64,000 nt of DNA from Blasia pusilla (taxonomy: Eukaryota; Marchantiophyta; Marchantiopsida; Blasiales), in assembly GCA_050084515.1 (NCBI GenBank), contig CM114274.1, positions 21,886,001 to 21,950,000 of the forward strand, in the 5' to 3' direction. Shown here one piece after another: positions 35,801-47,312 of the stretch (its first letter is position 1; each line of letters starts with the position of its first letter). The position numbers and the translations under genes are program-made. Under the pieces are notes generated by a model. That model was not told the DNA's origin, made no database searches, and saw nothing but the letters and a program-made list of their open reading frames with translations.

Positions 35801-35900
35801 ATTCTATATTTCAGCAAAAAATTCCAAGTAGGTTACATACACTTCAATGATCAAGTGGCTAAATTTCACGTGAAAATCATATAGTTATATATGATGAATA
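32830..35900. repeat. diverged tandem array, period about 180 bp, about 17 copies
   Basis: The landmark CCATTTTCCTTGAAACTTTG or a variant recurs at about 32911, 33093, 33268, 33459, 33638, 33787, 34026, 34204, 34385, 34548, 34728, 34908, 35088, 35268, 35446, 35624 and 35804. Between landmarks each unit keeps GTCCAAAAACCAC, TTTTGGGCTTTTGG, CAAATTTC, AAGATGAAATCC, AACAAGATGGAAAAT and CTAGAAGGTTTAAT. Copies around 34,500-35,500 are the most alike. Units are diverged and carry indels, so this is an old satellite-like array. Period length resembles plant centromeric satellites, but that is only a size analogy. Confidence 0.9.
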
Positions 35901-36899
35901 ATGGATATACTTGTTTACTTATTTCCTAATTTGAGAAAAAAATAAAATACAATACAAAATTGTGTCCAAACAAGAAATCTTCTTCAAATTTTTGAAAAAC
36001 AAATGTTTAAGTAAACTTTTTACTGGGAGATATTTTTCAAAAAATATTTACTTATTTAAAAACAATCTAAAAGTCACGGGAATTATGGATTCTTACCCTA
36101 TTTTTATCATTCCTTTTTTAATTTTTTTTAAATTATTTATTTAAAAAAATTAAATTATTTCTTAAAATTTCTGGTTTTAAATTTTATTTTTAGTTTTTTA
36201 TAAATTCCATTGTATGGGCAATACTTAATTCTTACCAGTGTTAATTATATTATAACCTGAAAAAATCTCCATAATTTTTTATCTTCCATGTCTTAAAGAT
36301 TAATGAAAAAACTATTTTTCAAGTTTTCTTCAGTTGGAAACCATTCGAAGAATCATCATATTTAATTTTTATTCACTGCTTCTACTTGTATTATCTCATA
36401 ATATTATTTCAAATAAATTCATATTGAAAGTTATTTTCAACCATTTTTTTACTACGTAAGCCCCCAAATTAATATTATTTCATAATATTTTAATCATTAA
36501 AACCTTATGTTCGTTCTACTTTTTAATTTAGTATAGTCCCATAGGATAAATTGGGTAAATTTCATAATAGGTTTTGTGGAAAAAATTTATTTTTTAAATA
36601 ATAAATCATATCTTCTTATAAATATCAATTCAAAATCTTATAAAATATGAAAACATATTTTAAAACTCTATTATATATAGTTATGTTTTTTTTTAAAAAA
36701 AAAAAACCTTTCCCTCATTATACTTTCCACCTTACCCAAAGATAACCCTATAGAAAAATCTCGAAAACCTATGGATTTAGAGGAACCTCATACTTATGTA
36801 CATTCGAGAGATATGAACATAAACTCATCATATCTAATCAGATTCATTAGCATATTTATGAAACACTGGTTCAAACGTCTTGCCAACTCTTCGCATAGC
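35901..36899. other. very AT-rich stretch
   Basis: Runs of A and T, including TTTTTTTTTAAAAAAAAAAAA at about 36687-36708, and long TTTAAA-rich segments. No coding signal. It separates the satellite array from element F. Confidence 0.6.
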
Positions 36900-37985
36900 T
36901 CTAGTCATGCACCTCCCTCCTCCACGAGGAGCTCTCTTCTTCAACTCAACATCGACTTCATCATCATCTGTGTTTTGAGTTGGTTATGTTGGAAACATCT
37001 CCTAATCTCTCTCAAAGGATCCAATGAGCTCCTCCTCCATTCGACGAGGGTAATGGTATGTTCGTTGATATTGTCCTTCCATCCTTTGGAGAATATCTTG
37101 CCATAAGAAAGATGGCAACATCAATTCGAGTCTCTTCAAGACAAGATCATCCACTAATGGATTTTGATGATCGTTTAGAACAAGTTATCGAGTTGTGTTG
37201 AGTGCATCATGGACTTCTTGTGGATTCAACCCATACGCAAAGAAGAAGTTTTTTGCCTCTTGATTTTGGAGATCTAACCAAATTCCAGGAATAAGGTCTC
37301 CTCGATCGTACATGTCAATGAAGCAGATGAGTCACAATCGCATTGCCCAATCAATTCTTTGTTGATGTGGGATTTCTCCTTGAACCACCCCTTTTATGTT
37401 TACTTCAGGGTTAAAATTAAATCGGGGGCAATGATGTTCCAAACTGAAAGTGAAGGTCTCTTGCTCTTGGGATCGCTTGCAATACAAAGCTTGTGCATTC
37501 CTATTAGGCATGCGGAAAGATATGCCAAAAAGGTAATACAATTTTCTTGACCAAGGTTGTCAACAAGTTCGACACATGTGTGATAGTAACATGGCCTTTT
37601 GAAGACCGTATGGATGCCAATAACAGGCTTTACATGTGCCTATCATGTAGTAACCTTTTGCGGAAATGGGATTGAAGCAAATCATGCACTTTGGCAAATT
37701 TTTGGCGTGAGGACCCTTCCTTTAGCTACAGCGAATGCCTTCATCCAATCGGGCATATCTTACTCTTTTCTGCTCTGATTGTGAGGTGTTGGTGCAAACA
37801 TCATAGAAGCATCGTTGGTGGCGTTTGGATCCACTGCATTGTCCTATGTAGCCCGTAGAGCAAGTGGCCACAACTGCTCGATAGATTTAAATAAGATCAT
37901 ATAAACCTCTTTCACAAGACGACCCTTCTGTAGAGTTTTCTCACGTGTAAATTCTTCCACATTGTTCCCATTGCATTGTAGGTTG
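36900..37985 (-). pseudogene. unidentified decayed ORF with a Cys/His cluster, joined to element F
   Basis: Not recognised. Reading the minus strand leftward from about 37985, an otherwise long coding-like frame with a few stops gives NVEEFTREKTLQKGRLVKEV, then DWMKAFAVAKGRVLTP. A cysteine cluster (CMICFNP, GTCKACYWHP, SHMCRTC) resembles a RING- or PHD-like zinc site with pattern C-x2-C, C-x2-C, C-x2-C. It continues through 37332-37541 (MPNRNAQALYCKRSQEQETF, HHCPRFNFNPEVNIKGVV) to about 36950 (MYDRGDLIPGIWLDLQNQEA). It abuts the RT remnant of F at about 37985 where RNase H would be expected. It could be a separate captured or transposon gene. Confidence 0.4.
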
Positions 37986-38770
37986 GGGACATCGATTTCC
38001 ACCTTGTCTCATGCTTGAAATCTCCATCGCAATCCCTTCATGGATATGGGACCTTTGCCTCTCAAAAACCACATGGAGATGTCTTGTGTGCTCCTCCATA
38101 GTTACAGTGAACATTATGATGCCATCAATGTAGCACCTAGCAAAGCCAAGTCTTACCAAAATCCCATCCATCACTCTTTGGAACTCAATTGGCGCATTCT
38201 TCAATCATAAGAGTAAGAGTTTCCATTGATCGAACTGATCCTTCTCATGAGGATCAATATCCCAAAATGTTGTCTTTTTCCTATCCTCCATTTCAATGGA
38301 TAATTGATGGTAGCCAACATCTAGGTCCAAAAAACCTAAAGATCTTTGCATGCCCATTTCTATCAAAGATCTCCTCATGAGTGGGCTTCACATATTTATC
38401 AACCCTAGTCAACCGATTAATAGGACAATAATCACTACCATTTTGCCTATCCGTCCAGTTTTTCTTCACTTCCTACTTGTTCGGCATGACCATAACAAAT
38501 CAATTCTCCCCAAACGACTTCTCAACCAATTCTACCTCATAAAAATCTTGGCTTCTACTCTATATGAAAATCCCCTCCATATATGAATACCTATAGAGTT
38601 GGTGGAAAATGAAAATATCACTAGCCAACCCAATCCGTATGCCTATACCCTTCAATGTACCCAAATCCCTCATACTCAAGGCAAAGTAATCTCCAGAAGT
38701 CCTAAATAATTCTCATATGCAACGCCTCTCTCAACCTGTAAGCTTTGGCCCAGTGTTTATCTCCCAATTA
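37985..38770 (-). pseudogene. reverse transcriptase of element F
   Basis: The minus strand contains LASDIFIF and SRSQDFYEVELVE at about 38560-38640, the RT start seen in B. It then has THEEIFDRNGHAKIF at about 38340-38400 and MKNAPIEFQRVMDGILVRLG at 38145-38204, followed by FARCYIDGIIMFTVTMEEH. The catalytic YIDD is changed to YIDG. Several stops. Third copy of the methyltransferase-gypsy family. Confidence 0.7.
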
Positions 38771-38884
38771 TCTCTTGTGATTAGTTATTTCAATAGTGAT
38801 GATGATGACTCCACTTTTTCTTGCTACAAAGCAACTTCCACAAGAGGTATCCCCTACCGAAGGTTGTACATAGACAAAGTCCAT

Positions 38885-39330
38885 GTCTGACCCTAGGACG
38901 GACGTATCTGTGCGGGTTCGGGTACTTGTGTCCCGCACCCGAGCTCATCAAGCCTGTAATGTAGATCCGGGCTCGTCCAGCCCGCACCCATTGCATAGCC
39001 CCATGAATCCCGCGGCAAGCTTGCAAGGCGGGATAAGACCCCATTGGGCACACTCATGCCCACGCAAGGCCCACATGGCGGGTTCAAGGCCCACATGGAG
39101 GGTTCAAGCCCGCGCAAGGCAAGCTTGAGGCCGCCATGCGGTCCCTTGCATGGGCCCAAGCCTGCCCAATGGGGGCCCTATCTCACCTTCCCTTCCGCAC
39201 GTGGGCTACAAAATGGGTGCGGGTTGAATGAGCTCGCGTCTACATTACGAGCTTGACCGGCTCAAGGGTGGGACCAGTTGGGCTTGTCCATCCCAGGGAT
39301 GGACTTGTCCGTTTTCTTGCAACCTTGCCC
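38885..39330. repeat. GC-rich island with short internal repeats inside element F
   Basis: Strongly GC-rich compared with both sides. It contains repeated CAAGGCCCACATGG and GGGTTCAAGCCCGCGCAAG-type words at about 39060-39120, and many GGGCC/GCCCG words. It lies between the RT and methyltransferase remnants of F and is not found at that place in A or B, so it is probably an insertion. Similar in texture to 14920-15310. Confidence 0.5.
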
Positions 39331-39765
39331 CTACCCCCACCATTGACTTTGTCTTGAGCGCCTTGATTGAAGCTCCATCACTCCGCATGAATTGCAACTC
39401 TCCCAATCGTTGACCATACCAACTTGATAGGCAACGAGGTAGCTTACAATTGGTTGTGATGTAACTAACGCCACACGCATCCGATGTTGTTCCACAAGAC
39501 CTAAACTACGGGCCCATGTGAGAAAATTCAGGTCCATCTTTTGACTCAATGCCTTCCTCCATGCCATTTTTCAACATTGATACGTCAGTCGTACCTATAT
39601 AGAACCCCAACACTCAATCCCACTAATCGGTGTTGGAAGCCACCAACTAGTGCAACTAGTCATCCCACAGTAAACCAGTGCCAAAATCTTGATATGCATG
39701 CTCGATGAGGAGACACACACCAATGTTGGAAATGCTGCCCCAGACCAATCCATGTAATTGACCAC
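39331..39765 (-). pseudogene. C-terminal part of C5 DNA methyltransferase, element F
   Basis: The minus strand 39331-39567 reads ALSQKMDLNFLTWARSLGLV, then EQHRMRVA, matching LGQAMDLNCLTWIVSLGMAE in B (motif X end). Upstream, about 39700-39765 gives AAFPTLV, as in B's AALPTLVSFP. The catalytic motifs I-VIII are not found. It lies just before the RT remnant of F, the same position as in A and B. Confidence 0.6.
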
Positions 39766-40845
39766 TACCAAGAGTGTTGATCATCATGTCTCACTTGATA
39801 TAGAAGAGAGCTTAGTAATCAATATGAAAATGTGTTGATGTACTTTAGATTTACTCGAAACCTTACAATATAAGATTATGCGTGTGTTTGGTTGCCATGA
39901 TTCAATCTAGTTTCCAAGTTTTTGAGCTTGTTAGATGGTGACACGGATGTATATTGCATAATAAATTTATGAATCATATAAATATGTAGATAGAATCATT
40001 AATGTCACCCTCTTTATTGTCTATACCTGTAATTGAGGAAGGGAATTTTATTTTGTGAAGAAAGCATCCACTCTTTCATAAGAAATTATTTTCAAAGAGG
40101 AAATATGAGATGACATACTACCACTTGAGACGTATCATTAGATTATATATATATCTACATTTAAATGGAACACTTAATAATTTCATCTTTATGTTAATTA
40201 CAAACAATGAAATGGTGTATCTTAATTTGAAGAGAAAAGGCCTAAATGATGGATGTCTCACAATAAAGTACCACGTGTATCTTGCCTATTATAGTGTGAT
40301 TCTTTTTTCTTGGGGTCATTGAGTAACATACAACTACGTAATCCAACATTTCATCTCTTTAAAATTTTCAAAAGAAAATTTACTTCTCTTAAAATACTGT
40401 TCTTAGAGAAATGAAATCTCGTTGTCTCAAGACATAGTCCAAAGACAATAATTTAATAGTTAGATCAGAATACATAATTTAATAGGTAGAGTAGAATACA
40501 TACATTCTTCTACAAGCCGTCTAAGGAGGGCCCCGCACGCTATCCGATTACGCTCAGCCCGGCACACTATCTATTAATGTTCACTTAAGACGCTTTCCCG
40601 TGGTTTCATTTGACTTTCATTGTTTTGATACGCATCAGAAGTTTCACCCAACTGGGGTACGCCCGTGTCACACACAAGTCGAACTTCCAAGAAAGGGATC
40701 AGGGCAGTGGAGATCCCCCTTCCTACCCACTCCGTCAATTGCAGAGCATCGCAACGTTTTATAAATTAATAATTTGATGATGGCTCATGCATTGTCTTAA
40801 TATGATAGATCGCCTTGCATCCATCCCTTGTTGTTGGGGTTTGAT
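39766..40845. other. intergenic, no gene recognised
   Basis: AT-rich, except about 40515-40570, which is locally GC-rich (CCCCGCACGC, CAGCCCGGCAC). A 70-codon ORF at 40110 shows no recognisable domain. No RNA gene was recognised. Confidence 0.45.
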
Positions 40846-41150
40846 AAATCATGATTATGAGACGCATATCTTAAAATAATTCACTTATACGAGTCTCACC
40901 CGTGGGAATGGGAGACCAACTATAGTGAATCTAGTTTGGATGACAAAACATCAAGTACCTCCACAAACTTCCAATTCAACTTGAATACACAAACAAATCA
41001 TGATTTTTAGACGCATATCTTAAATGAATGCACTTATATGAGTCTCACCGTCGGAATGGGAGACCATGGGCCAACTATAGTAAATCTAGGTCGGAGGACA
41101 AAAACTCAAGTACCCCCCACAAACTCCCAATTCAACTTGAAAACACAACT
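40846..41150. repeat. tandem duplication of a ~150-bp unit
   Basis: Unit one starts AAATCATGATTATGAGACGC at 40846 and unit two AAATCATGATTTTTAGACGC at 40995. Both continue with CATATCTTAAA, GAGTCTCACC, GGAATGGGAGACCA, CAACTATAGT and CCCAATTCAACTTGAA/TTCCAATTCAACTTGAA. The pair lies about 600 bases beyond the 3' end of the methyltransferase-like gene. Confidence 0.8.
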
Positions 41151-41736
41151 ATCTCTCGAGTCGACCTGAGGAGCTCTTCCATAAGAATAGATACGAGGGA
41201 TCTAATCATCGCTGCAAAGTTGCACATCCCAAATGTAACCCAATTATTCTTGGGGCAAGTGCTTGACCATCCCAAATTCAACCCACCTAGTCCTCCAGGC
41301 AAGGCAAGGTTTGTTTGCCTATCTACTCGGATACTAGATGCATTACTGACGCTTGTTTCGGTGGAACTACTTACGAGTAAGCAATCCAAAAATTGACAAA
41401 ACTTACTTGTCACCTCATTGCCTTAATTACTTGGGCTCCTGACTACTGGTATGAGCAGTCCAATGTGCTCGCAAAAACACATAACTAGATACAAGCAACG
41501 ACGTCGGTAAAGGCGGAGAGGCCTTTCATCAAACAGACTGAGCGTAGAGGGAGGGAAATGTGGAAGCTGACTCCCCATAGCAATCCCTCATGAGATCGTT
41601 AACATTAGAATATACTCTGAAACTCCAACATTTAAAGAAAGTGCCCTCATGGTTAACAATCCATGTTCTATCAAGTAAACATAATTTTGCCTTCCCACGT
41701 GCATTACACCCAAAGAAACGAAAGCGTAGGACAGTT

Positions 41737-44668
41737 CTATGCTGGTAATTTTCGCGAGAAGACAACATACATAGGATCCGTTCTCCCAGGATTTGGTGAC
41801 AGATCCAGAGCCTAGAAGAATAAGAAACGAATCAGTTCGAGTCCGATGAAACCAAACGTGCATTTACTCTTTAAGCACCCTACCAACATTCATTCAGATA
41901 CATCACATGTCCTGGAAGCCACTACACGAATGGAGGACTGATTCACAACCAAGACAAGGGATACCTGAGGTGGTTCAAAACCTCCAGCATAGTGGAAGTA
42001 AGACCCAACTATCCACACATGGTCTGCGTCATCGGTTGAAGTCCATATTGAGATCGCCTTGGTGAAAAAGCAGCGGTTGGAAAAGCTGGGGCAAAGCAGA
42101 CATTCCAAGAGTTAGAATTTTTCCGAGCGACATCGAATTACCCTAATACAGGACATGAGTTGGTACCCCTTTAACCAGGTGTTGATAAACATCTCCGGCT
42201 CATGTTAAAATCCTCCGCATTTGAGATCGAAATCGGTGGGTCGCACATGTCCTAATCAAGACACTCTCAGAGAGTAGGCATTCAACTCAAGTCCTTTCTT
42301 TGAACTGTGTACAACCGGCTGAACTAAAAGCAAGTTCAAGGGATCATCTCTTCTAAAACCATCCCACGAAAACCTAGAACTGTACATCTGAGGTGTCCAT
42401 GAAAAATACCCCATGGCTGCCAGCCCCCCTGGCTTAAGGACACGAGCCATTTCCTTGAACACCTGGAGCGGTTTGGTTAAGTAGTCGACACTCACCTGTT
42501 GAGATACACATTAGTAAGACATCAGTTACACATCTTGGTGGTCACTGTTCCACCAATATCTCTCCTCGTACATCGAAAAGCACTTGACATCCATCCTAGT
42601 GAACGAACTGATTTCTTGTCCACGGGGAACCAACAGCACCATTGACATAACAATACTTGCAGCATCAAAGGGTCCAAGATCAAGCAAGATAAGTGACAAT
42701 CAAGTCCTCAAAAACAGATCCTAGAGATCTTGGGCAGGAATACATATTTTTCCAAAGAAACCTTGAAGTTGCTTTGTGACAGCGTTTCTTATCAGGATAA
42801 GTATGATCTTTATTGGAAGTAGCCGGGTTACGAGAGGTCAACCGCATTTGTGATAACATCAAAACTGTTGTCGTCGAAAGGAAGCACCGGATTTGCATTG
42901 AGATCCTGAGCCAAATATTCTGTCAAGACCTGCATATGGACAAAAAATATCATCAGACAGCTAGAGGAGGTAAACCAATACTCTTCTATTTGAATGTCAT
43001 ACTACCAATGCGAAGTTGTACCAGTCGAAATATTGGAGCTGAAGTTGAACTATAAAATTGGACAGAGAACACCGGATAGAAAATTACCGGATTACGTTTG
43101 AGCTCTTCCTCATTAAGACCCAAACCGACAACCCTTTCTTGCCCATAGCCGTTAGGATAGTGAGATACCTGAAATCGGCCCAGAAGAATTACTTACATCA
43201 GTGCGGTGAAATTGGATCGCAGGGGACATCAGGCACTTAGGACAATCACTGGACGCATCAGTTGATACACCCAGAAATTTCAGGTTTAAGCTGCAAAGCT
43301 CAACAAGGATGAAGTGCTTCAGGTACAAACCCAACTGCTGCACAAGTCGAGCAGAGCAGCACCTGGGGTGTTGCTAGGGGGGAATACAGATGCATAATAC
43401 TGGGACAGCGCCTTGATAGCAGGATCATCAATGTGGGTCACAAAGCGGGGATACTCATAAAAAACCCTGTCTGGAGTTCTGCAAAAGATAGCACCGTAAT
43501 GTGATGAAAGCGCAACAAAATTGTCCACTTCAATCTCGCTACTCTACTACAATCAAATTGCTCCCCAGAGGATGACAGATTATTGACATGCTAATAGAGT
43601 TTCTAAATTTCATCCGTGGATTCATTGACTCAACAACCATCTCTCATAAACCAAATCAGTTCACCTATCACCTTCTCAATCTTAACCGACACGAATTTCA
43701 ACTTCTCTTGGCAAAAATTCTGCAATGATGTGGTCCACTTGGTTTCTACGACGTCGCTTCCAATTGCCCTTCCTTGAAATCATCAGTAGTCTAAAATAAG
43801 AGGGAACCATACTCGTCATAACGCTGAAAATCTTCTTGCTTGAATGGAAATGTCTCGGGCCACTCTACATTCTTCAGCACCTGCACCCGTAATCCAACAT
43901 ATTAATCTAATTGCATCGGATGACGTGAATGACAAGCAGTGATCTACGTATATGTAGTTTCCAGCTGCCCAAAGTCCAAGTGAAAAAAAATGGACGGTAG
44001 ATTTGTTCCAGTATTAAGATTTAACTAGCTGAGTTCGATCAAGAAGCACATTTCGCGTACTTTCCTCCAGATATGGCTTTTCTCTCTGACCTTTCCGAAT
44101 TGGAAGTTCAAGATTCTCTCTAGCAGACCTTTGATAACAATTATAATTGGACAGAGAAACTACTTTGCTGGTGTACTTTGAAGAGTTGCAACGAGTGTTA
44201 GTGAAACGTAGTAGCTGGTGATTTGATTTATAAAATTAAATTAAGAAGTAGCCCATGAATTAAGATGACCATCCATGATCAAAGGTGACGTGGAAGCATG
44301 CACAGTGGTCCGGAGCATAACTCGTTCATGGCTCTAAACCATCCAGTACTGATGAAGGGTAAATCTCCTTCGAAACCACTGCCACATTGCCAAAGAATGC
44401 AACGTCCGGGATCAACCAGAGCCTAGTACACGGTACCAACCTCCGGAATGCCGGAATCCACACGAGATAGCGCCAGAGCCGACGGTGTTATGGAAAGCCC
44501 GGGTGCCATGAGTCCAAGGAGTGCAGTGCGCATGAACAAGCTCCGCGGCAGAACTCGAGCTCCCACTAGTGATGAGCGCAATTGCCCCCGAGGTGCAGCA
44601 ACTGACAGCACCCGCTGGCCTGTTACCATTCGTGAACACCGGCAGAACTGCAAACCCACACTCGCCAT
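41737..44668 (-). CDS. plastid-type SAM-dependent methyltransferase-like protein, eight exons
   Basis: Eight minus-strand exons join with GT/AG junctions and correct phase: 44668-44441, 43880-43813, 43478-43331, 43168-43088, 42929-42843, 42495-42410, 42085-41965 and 41811-41737 (stop TAG). The product is 297 residues. Residues 1-35 are Arg/Ser-rich like a transit peptide; about 44-70 (RSLFMRTALLGLMAPGLSIT, then PSALALS) look like a lumenal signal with an A-x-A-like site. The body has PRFVTHIDDPAI, ALLDLCSSW (motif I-like), ERVVGLGLNEEEL (post I), LPFDDNSFDVITN, VSVDYLTKPLQVF, VLKPGGLA and a final GGFEPPQALDLSPNPGRTDP. This fits a conserved plant and algal class I methyltransferase-like family. 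The substrate is unknown to me, and the glycine-rich SAM loop is weak, so activity is uncertain. Confidence 0.85.
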
Positions 44669-45017
44669 GTCCAGCACCTACCTTCGAACATTCAAATCTT
44701 ACATTCGACGCTTTCTCCAGCTATCAGCAAATCTAAATTCTCGCGAAGCTAGAGCAATTCTCCCACACCCCTGCCTTCCTATCTAGGAAATATCGCGGGC
44801 GGGAGGCCCAGAAAATTTGCTTCTGAAGCATGTGGAGTCCAGGTTCGGAGCCGCTCACTGACCTCCTCACGAACAGCATTCCCTGCAAACACTGCCGAGT
44901 TTGAACAATCGCAGGGGGGCGACTTTTCCGCATGCATCCAGGCAAAACCAAGTCTTCCCTCACGCTTCCCGTCTTTCACGCTTTCCATCTTTCATTGATT
45001 TTTGGAAACCCGGCCTT

Positions 45018-45094
45018 ATCCGCCGACGTCGATGGGTGCTGGCTGGGTCCCACGTCAGCCCTCATCCTATTAGACAACGTTTCGAACGTTGTCT
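45018..45094 (-). promoter_or_regulatory. upstream region of the methyltransferase-like gene with palindrome and ACGT box
   Basis: About 350-430 bases upstream of the ATG lies a perfect inverted repeat, AGACAACGTT, TCG, AACGTTGTCT (45072-45094). Next to it, 45049-45057 reads CCACGTCAG, whose complement contains TGACGTGG, a G-box/bZIP-type core. Both could be protein-binding sites in the promoter; no TATA box is evident. Inference from position only. Confidence 0.35.
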
Positions 45095-45099
45095 GATAG

Positions 45100-46340
45100 C
45101 TGGGAAGTTGTTATGAAAAGTAAAATTGACATGAAATGCCATGCCACCCTAAAAGGACAAGGCGTTTCATGACTAAGGAGCGTATTTGTAAGTTGAAAAA
45201 ATTGAGCGTATGGTAGGGGGATAAGTGGTTTATTATTCTTTTATTTTGCAATCACTTCTTCATTTGGCATTTTCTAACAGAATGTACGAATTAATAAAAT
45301 AGTTCAAAAATAATTTAAAATGACTTTGACAGTTAATGCTGAAATCTACATAAAATTCTTGGATGGCAAAGGCTTACACTAGTATGAATATTAAAATAGC
45401 CGTATTTCTTAAATCAAGTGGTATTAATTTTTTAGTATTTAATGTATTGTACTAAAATCTTTCCGTGGTTATAGATTAGTACTTTTTACTATATGAACCA
45501 CTAAATTAGAAGGGGTCGTGTGATTAGTTAGTTCATATGACTATGATGTAGAATAGTTGGTATGGGAACTGCAAGTAGCACAAAATGAAGAGAATAGAAA
45601 ATAAATTTTAAAATGATATAGAATAGTGGGATATTTCTAAAGTCTCCAAGAAAAACGTGATTATATGCATGTGTTAGATTATTGGAAAGTTAGAGTTCAA
45701 TCGTGGGAATGATTCAAATTTTGCACTGAAGTATAAAAGTATACCTTGGGAGCATAGGTTTGCTCATAAGCCCAAAATGGTATGGGAAGTGCAAGTAGCA
45801 CAAAATTAAGAGAGTAGAAAATAAAATTTAACATGACTGTTGCGAAAAGTTGACCCAAAGATGAAAAATATGAATGAGTATATGTTTACGAAAAGCTCAA
45901 AATATAGTGGAAAGTGTAACTAGCATCAACACAAAATAATAGAAAGTTTCCCATATAATTATGGTGCAAAAACGCGGACCCAAAGAATAATTAGATGAAA
46001 AAGGAAGATAACTGAAATTAAACTGAATCATACATTAAAGATCATTAAAATTCAAATGAACATGCTTTTATGATGAAGCGGGAGTTCTTAATTACATGAG
46101 TCTTGTAGAACTTAAAGTTCTACAATTAAAAATTATGAGCATATAGTAGGAATCACCAATATTGTGTGTGGGTAGGAGCATGGAGTAATGTTGTCTAAGT
46201 TGAAAGCAAACTCAACTAATGTGATGTGCAAGAAAACGACTTGATTACAAGTGACTACAACTTAGGATTTAGGGTAATTAAACTCTCCGCGTCAATGAGG
46301 AAATCAACAAAATACTCATCTGCATCCTTCAATATGTCTT
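45100..46340. repeat. AT-rich spacer with a ~220-bp-spaced repeat
   Basis: GGTATGGGAACTGCAAGTAG with the following GAATAGAAAATAAATTTTAA (about 45560-45618) recurs at about 45779-45838, and a weaker third copy occurs near 45907-45945. No gene recognised in the rest. Confidence 0.5.
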
Positions 46341-47312
46341 TGTAGCAGGATCCCTACTCCACATGGGAGGTGCACCTACTCCTCTTGAACGTCAATCTTT
46401 AATGTTTCGGAAGCATACGTTCAATAAGACACATTCTCATTGCCTATATGCACCCAAACACAATCACGTTAGTCTAGTATGGGTCAATCGGCCTTCCAAC
46501 CACCGAGTTCTCAATTCGGCACCTCATCAAGCTCAACCTTCCCTAGTTCCTAGCTTCCCAACACGGGTAAGTCTTTCGAGACTTGGGACATACTTTTTGG
46601 CCAGTCCAAGCGCCTAAATTGATGTTTGAGTATCTAGCCCTTCCAACTGTCCAATAGACCTTGCATGACCCCCTAAAACGAGACCCGCTAAATTAGTCGC
46701 GGGTTGGAATCCAAGAGGACCTCTGAAATCCACTCTGTTGGACTTGGTTTGGGTTTCGAATCCCAACGTCAAAACTCCCTATCCATTATGTGCTTTTGCG
46801 TCACCCCGCGGTGCCCCGAAGTGGGGTTTGAGTCCCAAACACTCTTGGAGACCTTCCTCCTTACTAGTACTTCTGGGAATCACCGCCCTCCTCCCACCTT
46901 TGGGGATGAAACACTCATACATTCTTTTTGGCCCTCAATCCAACTCCCCATACATTCGTTTTTGGCCAAAATCTCAGCCTCTACATGTGTGGTTGTTGAG
47001 ATATGTAATGCGTTGGAACCGGATTTGCATCAGATTTCCAATGCCACTTTACTTGTCCTGAGCGCATCTTGGGACTACAAAATATAATTGAAACCACCAA
47101 AGGCTCGTCACGTTCCAACTCTGGTTCTCACCTCTTTGGCAACCAATCTTCCTAGACTTGACTCCTCTCAAGTCTTGGTTCACGTTTGGTCCACGTTTCC
47201 TAGTCACGACCATAAACGCATGAAATGCTCCAACATGCAAACCATCCTAGTGTGAGCCCGTTAGAGTTTGGATGTTCCGCATGGCGCTCGTTTGGTTATG
47301 AGGGTCGCGACA
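46341..47312 (-). repeat. LTR copy a of the TGTCGCG family
   Basis: Diverged match along its whole length to the LTRs at 48736-49739 and 50211-51244 (GAACGTCAATCTTTAATG, ACGGGTAAGTCTTTCGAGAC, ACTAGTACTTCTGGG and the end GGTTATGAGGGTCGCGACA). It starts TGTAGCAGGATCCC rather than TGTCGCGTCCC and has a small insertion after that. No target duplication is visible, so it is either an old solo LTR or a piece of a lost element. Confidence 0.75.

Noticed and set aside
32830-35900. CRISPR-like array
   Set aside because: Units of about 180 bp are similar along their whole length, there are no short identical repeats separated by unique spacers, and the genome is eukaryotic.
40500-40760. Locally GC-rich stretch as an RNA gene
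   Set aside because: No cloverleaf, rRNA or snRNA landmark could be recognised.
41132-41413. 93-codon minus-strand frame downstream of the methyltransferase-like gene as an extra exon
   Set aside because: The gene ends at the TAG at 41737 in good agreement with the family's C-terminus, and the frame overlaps the end of a tandem duplication.
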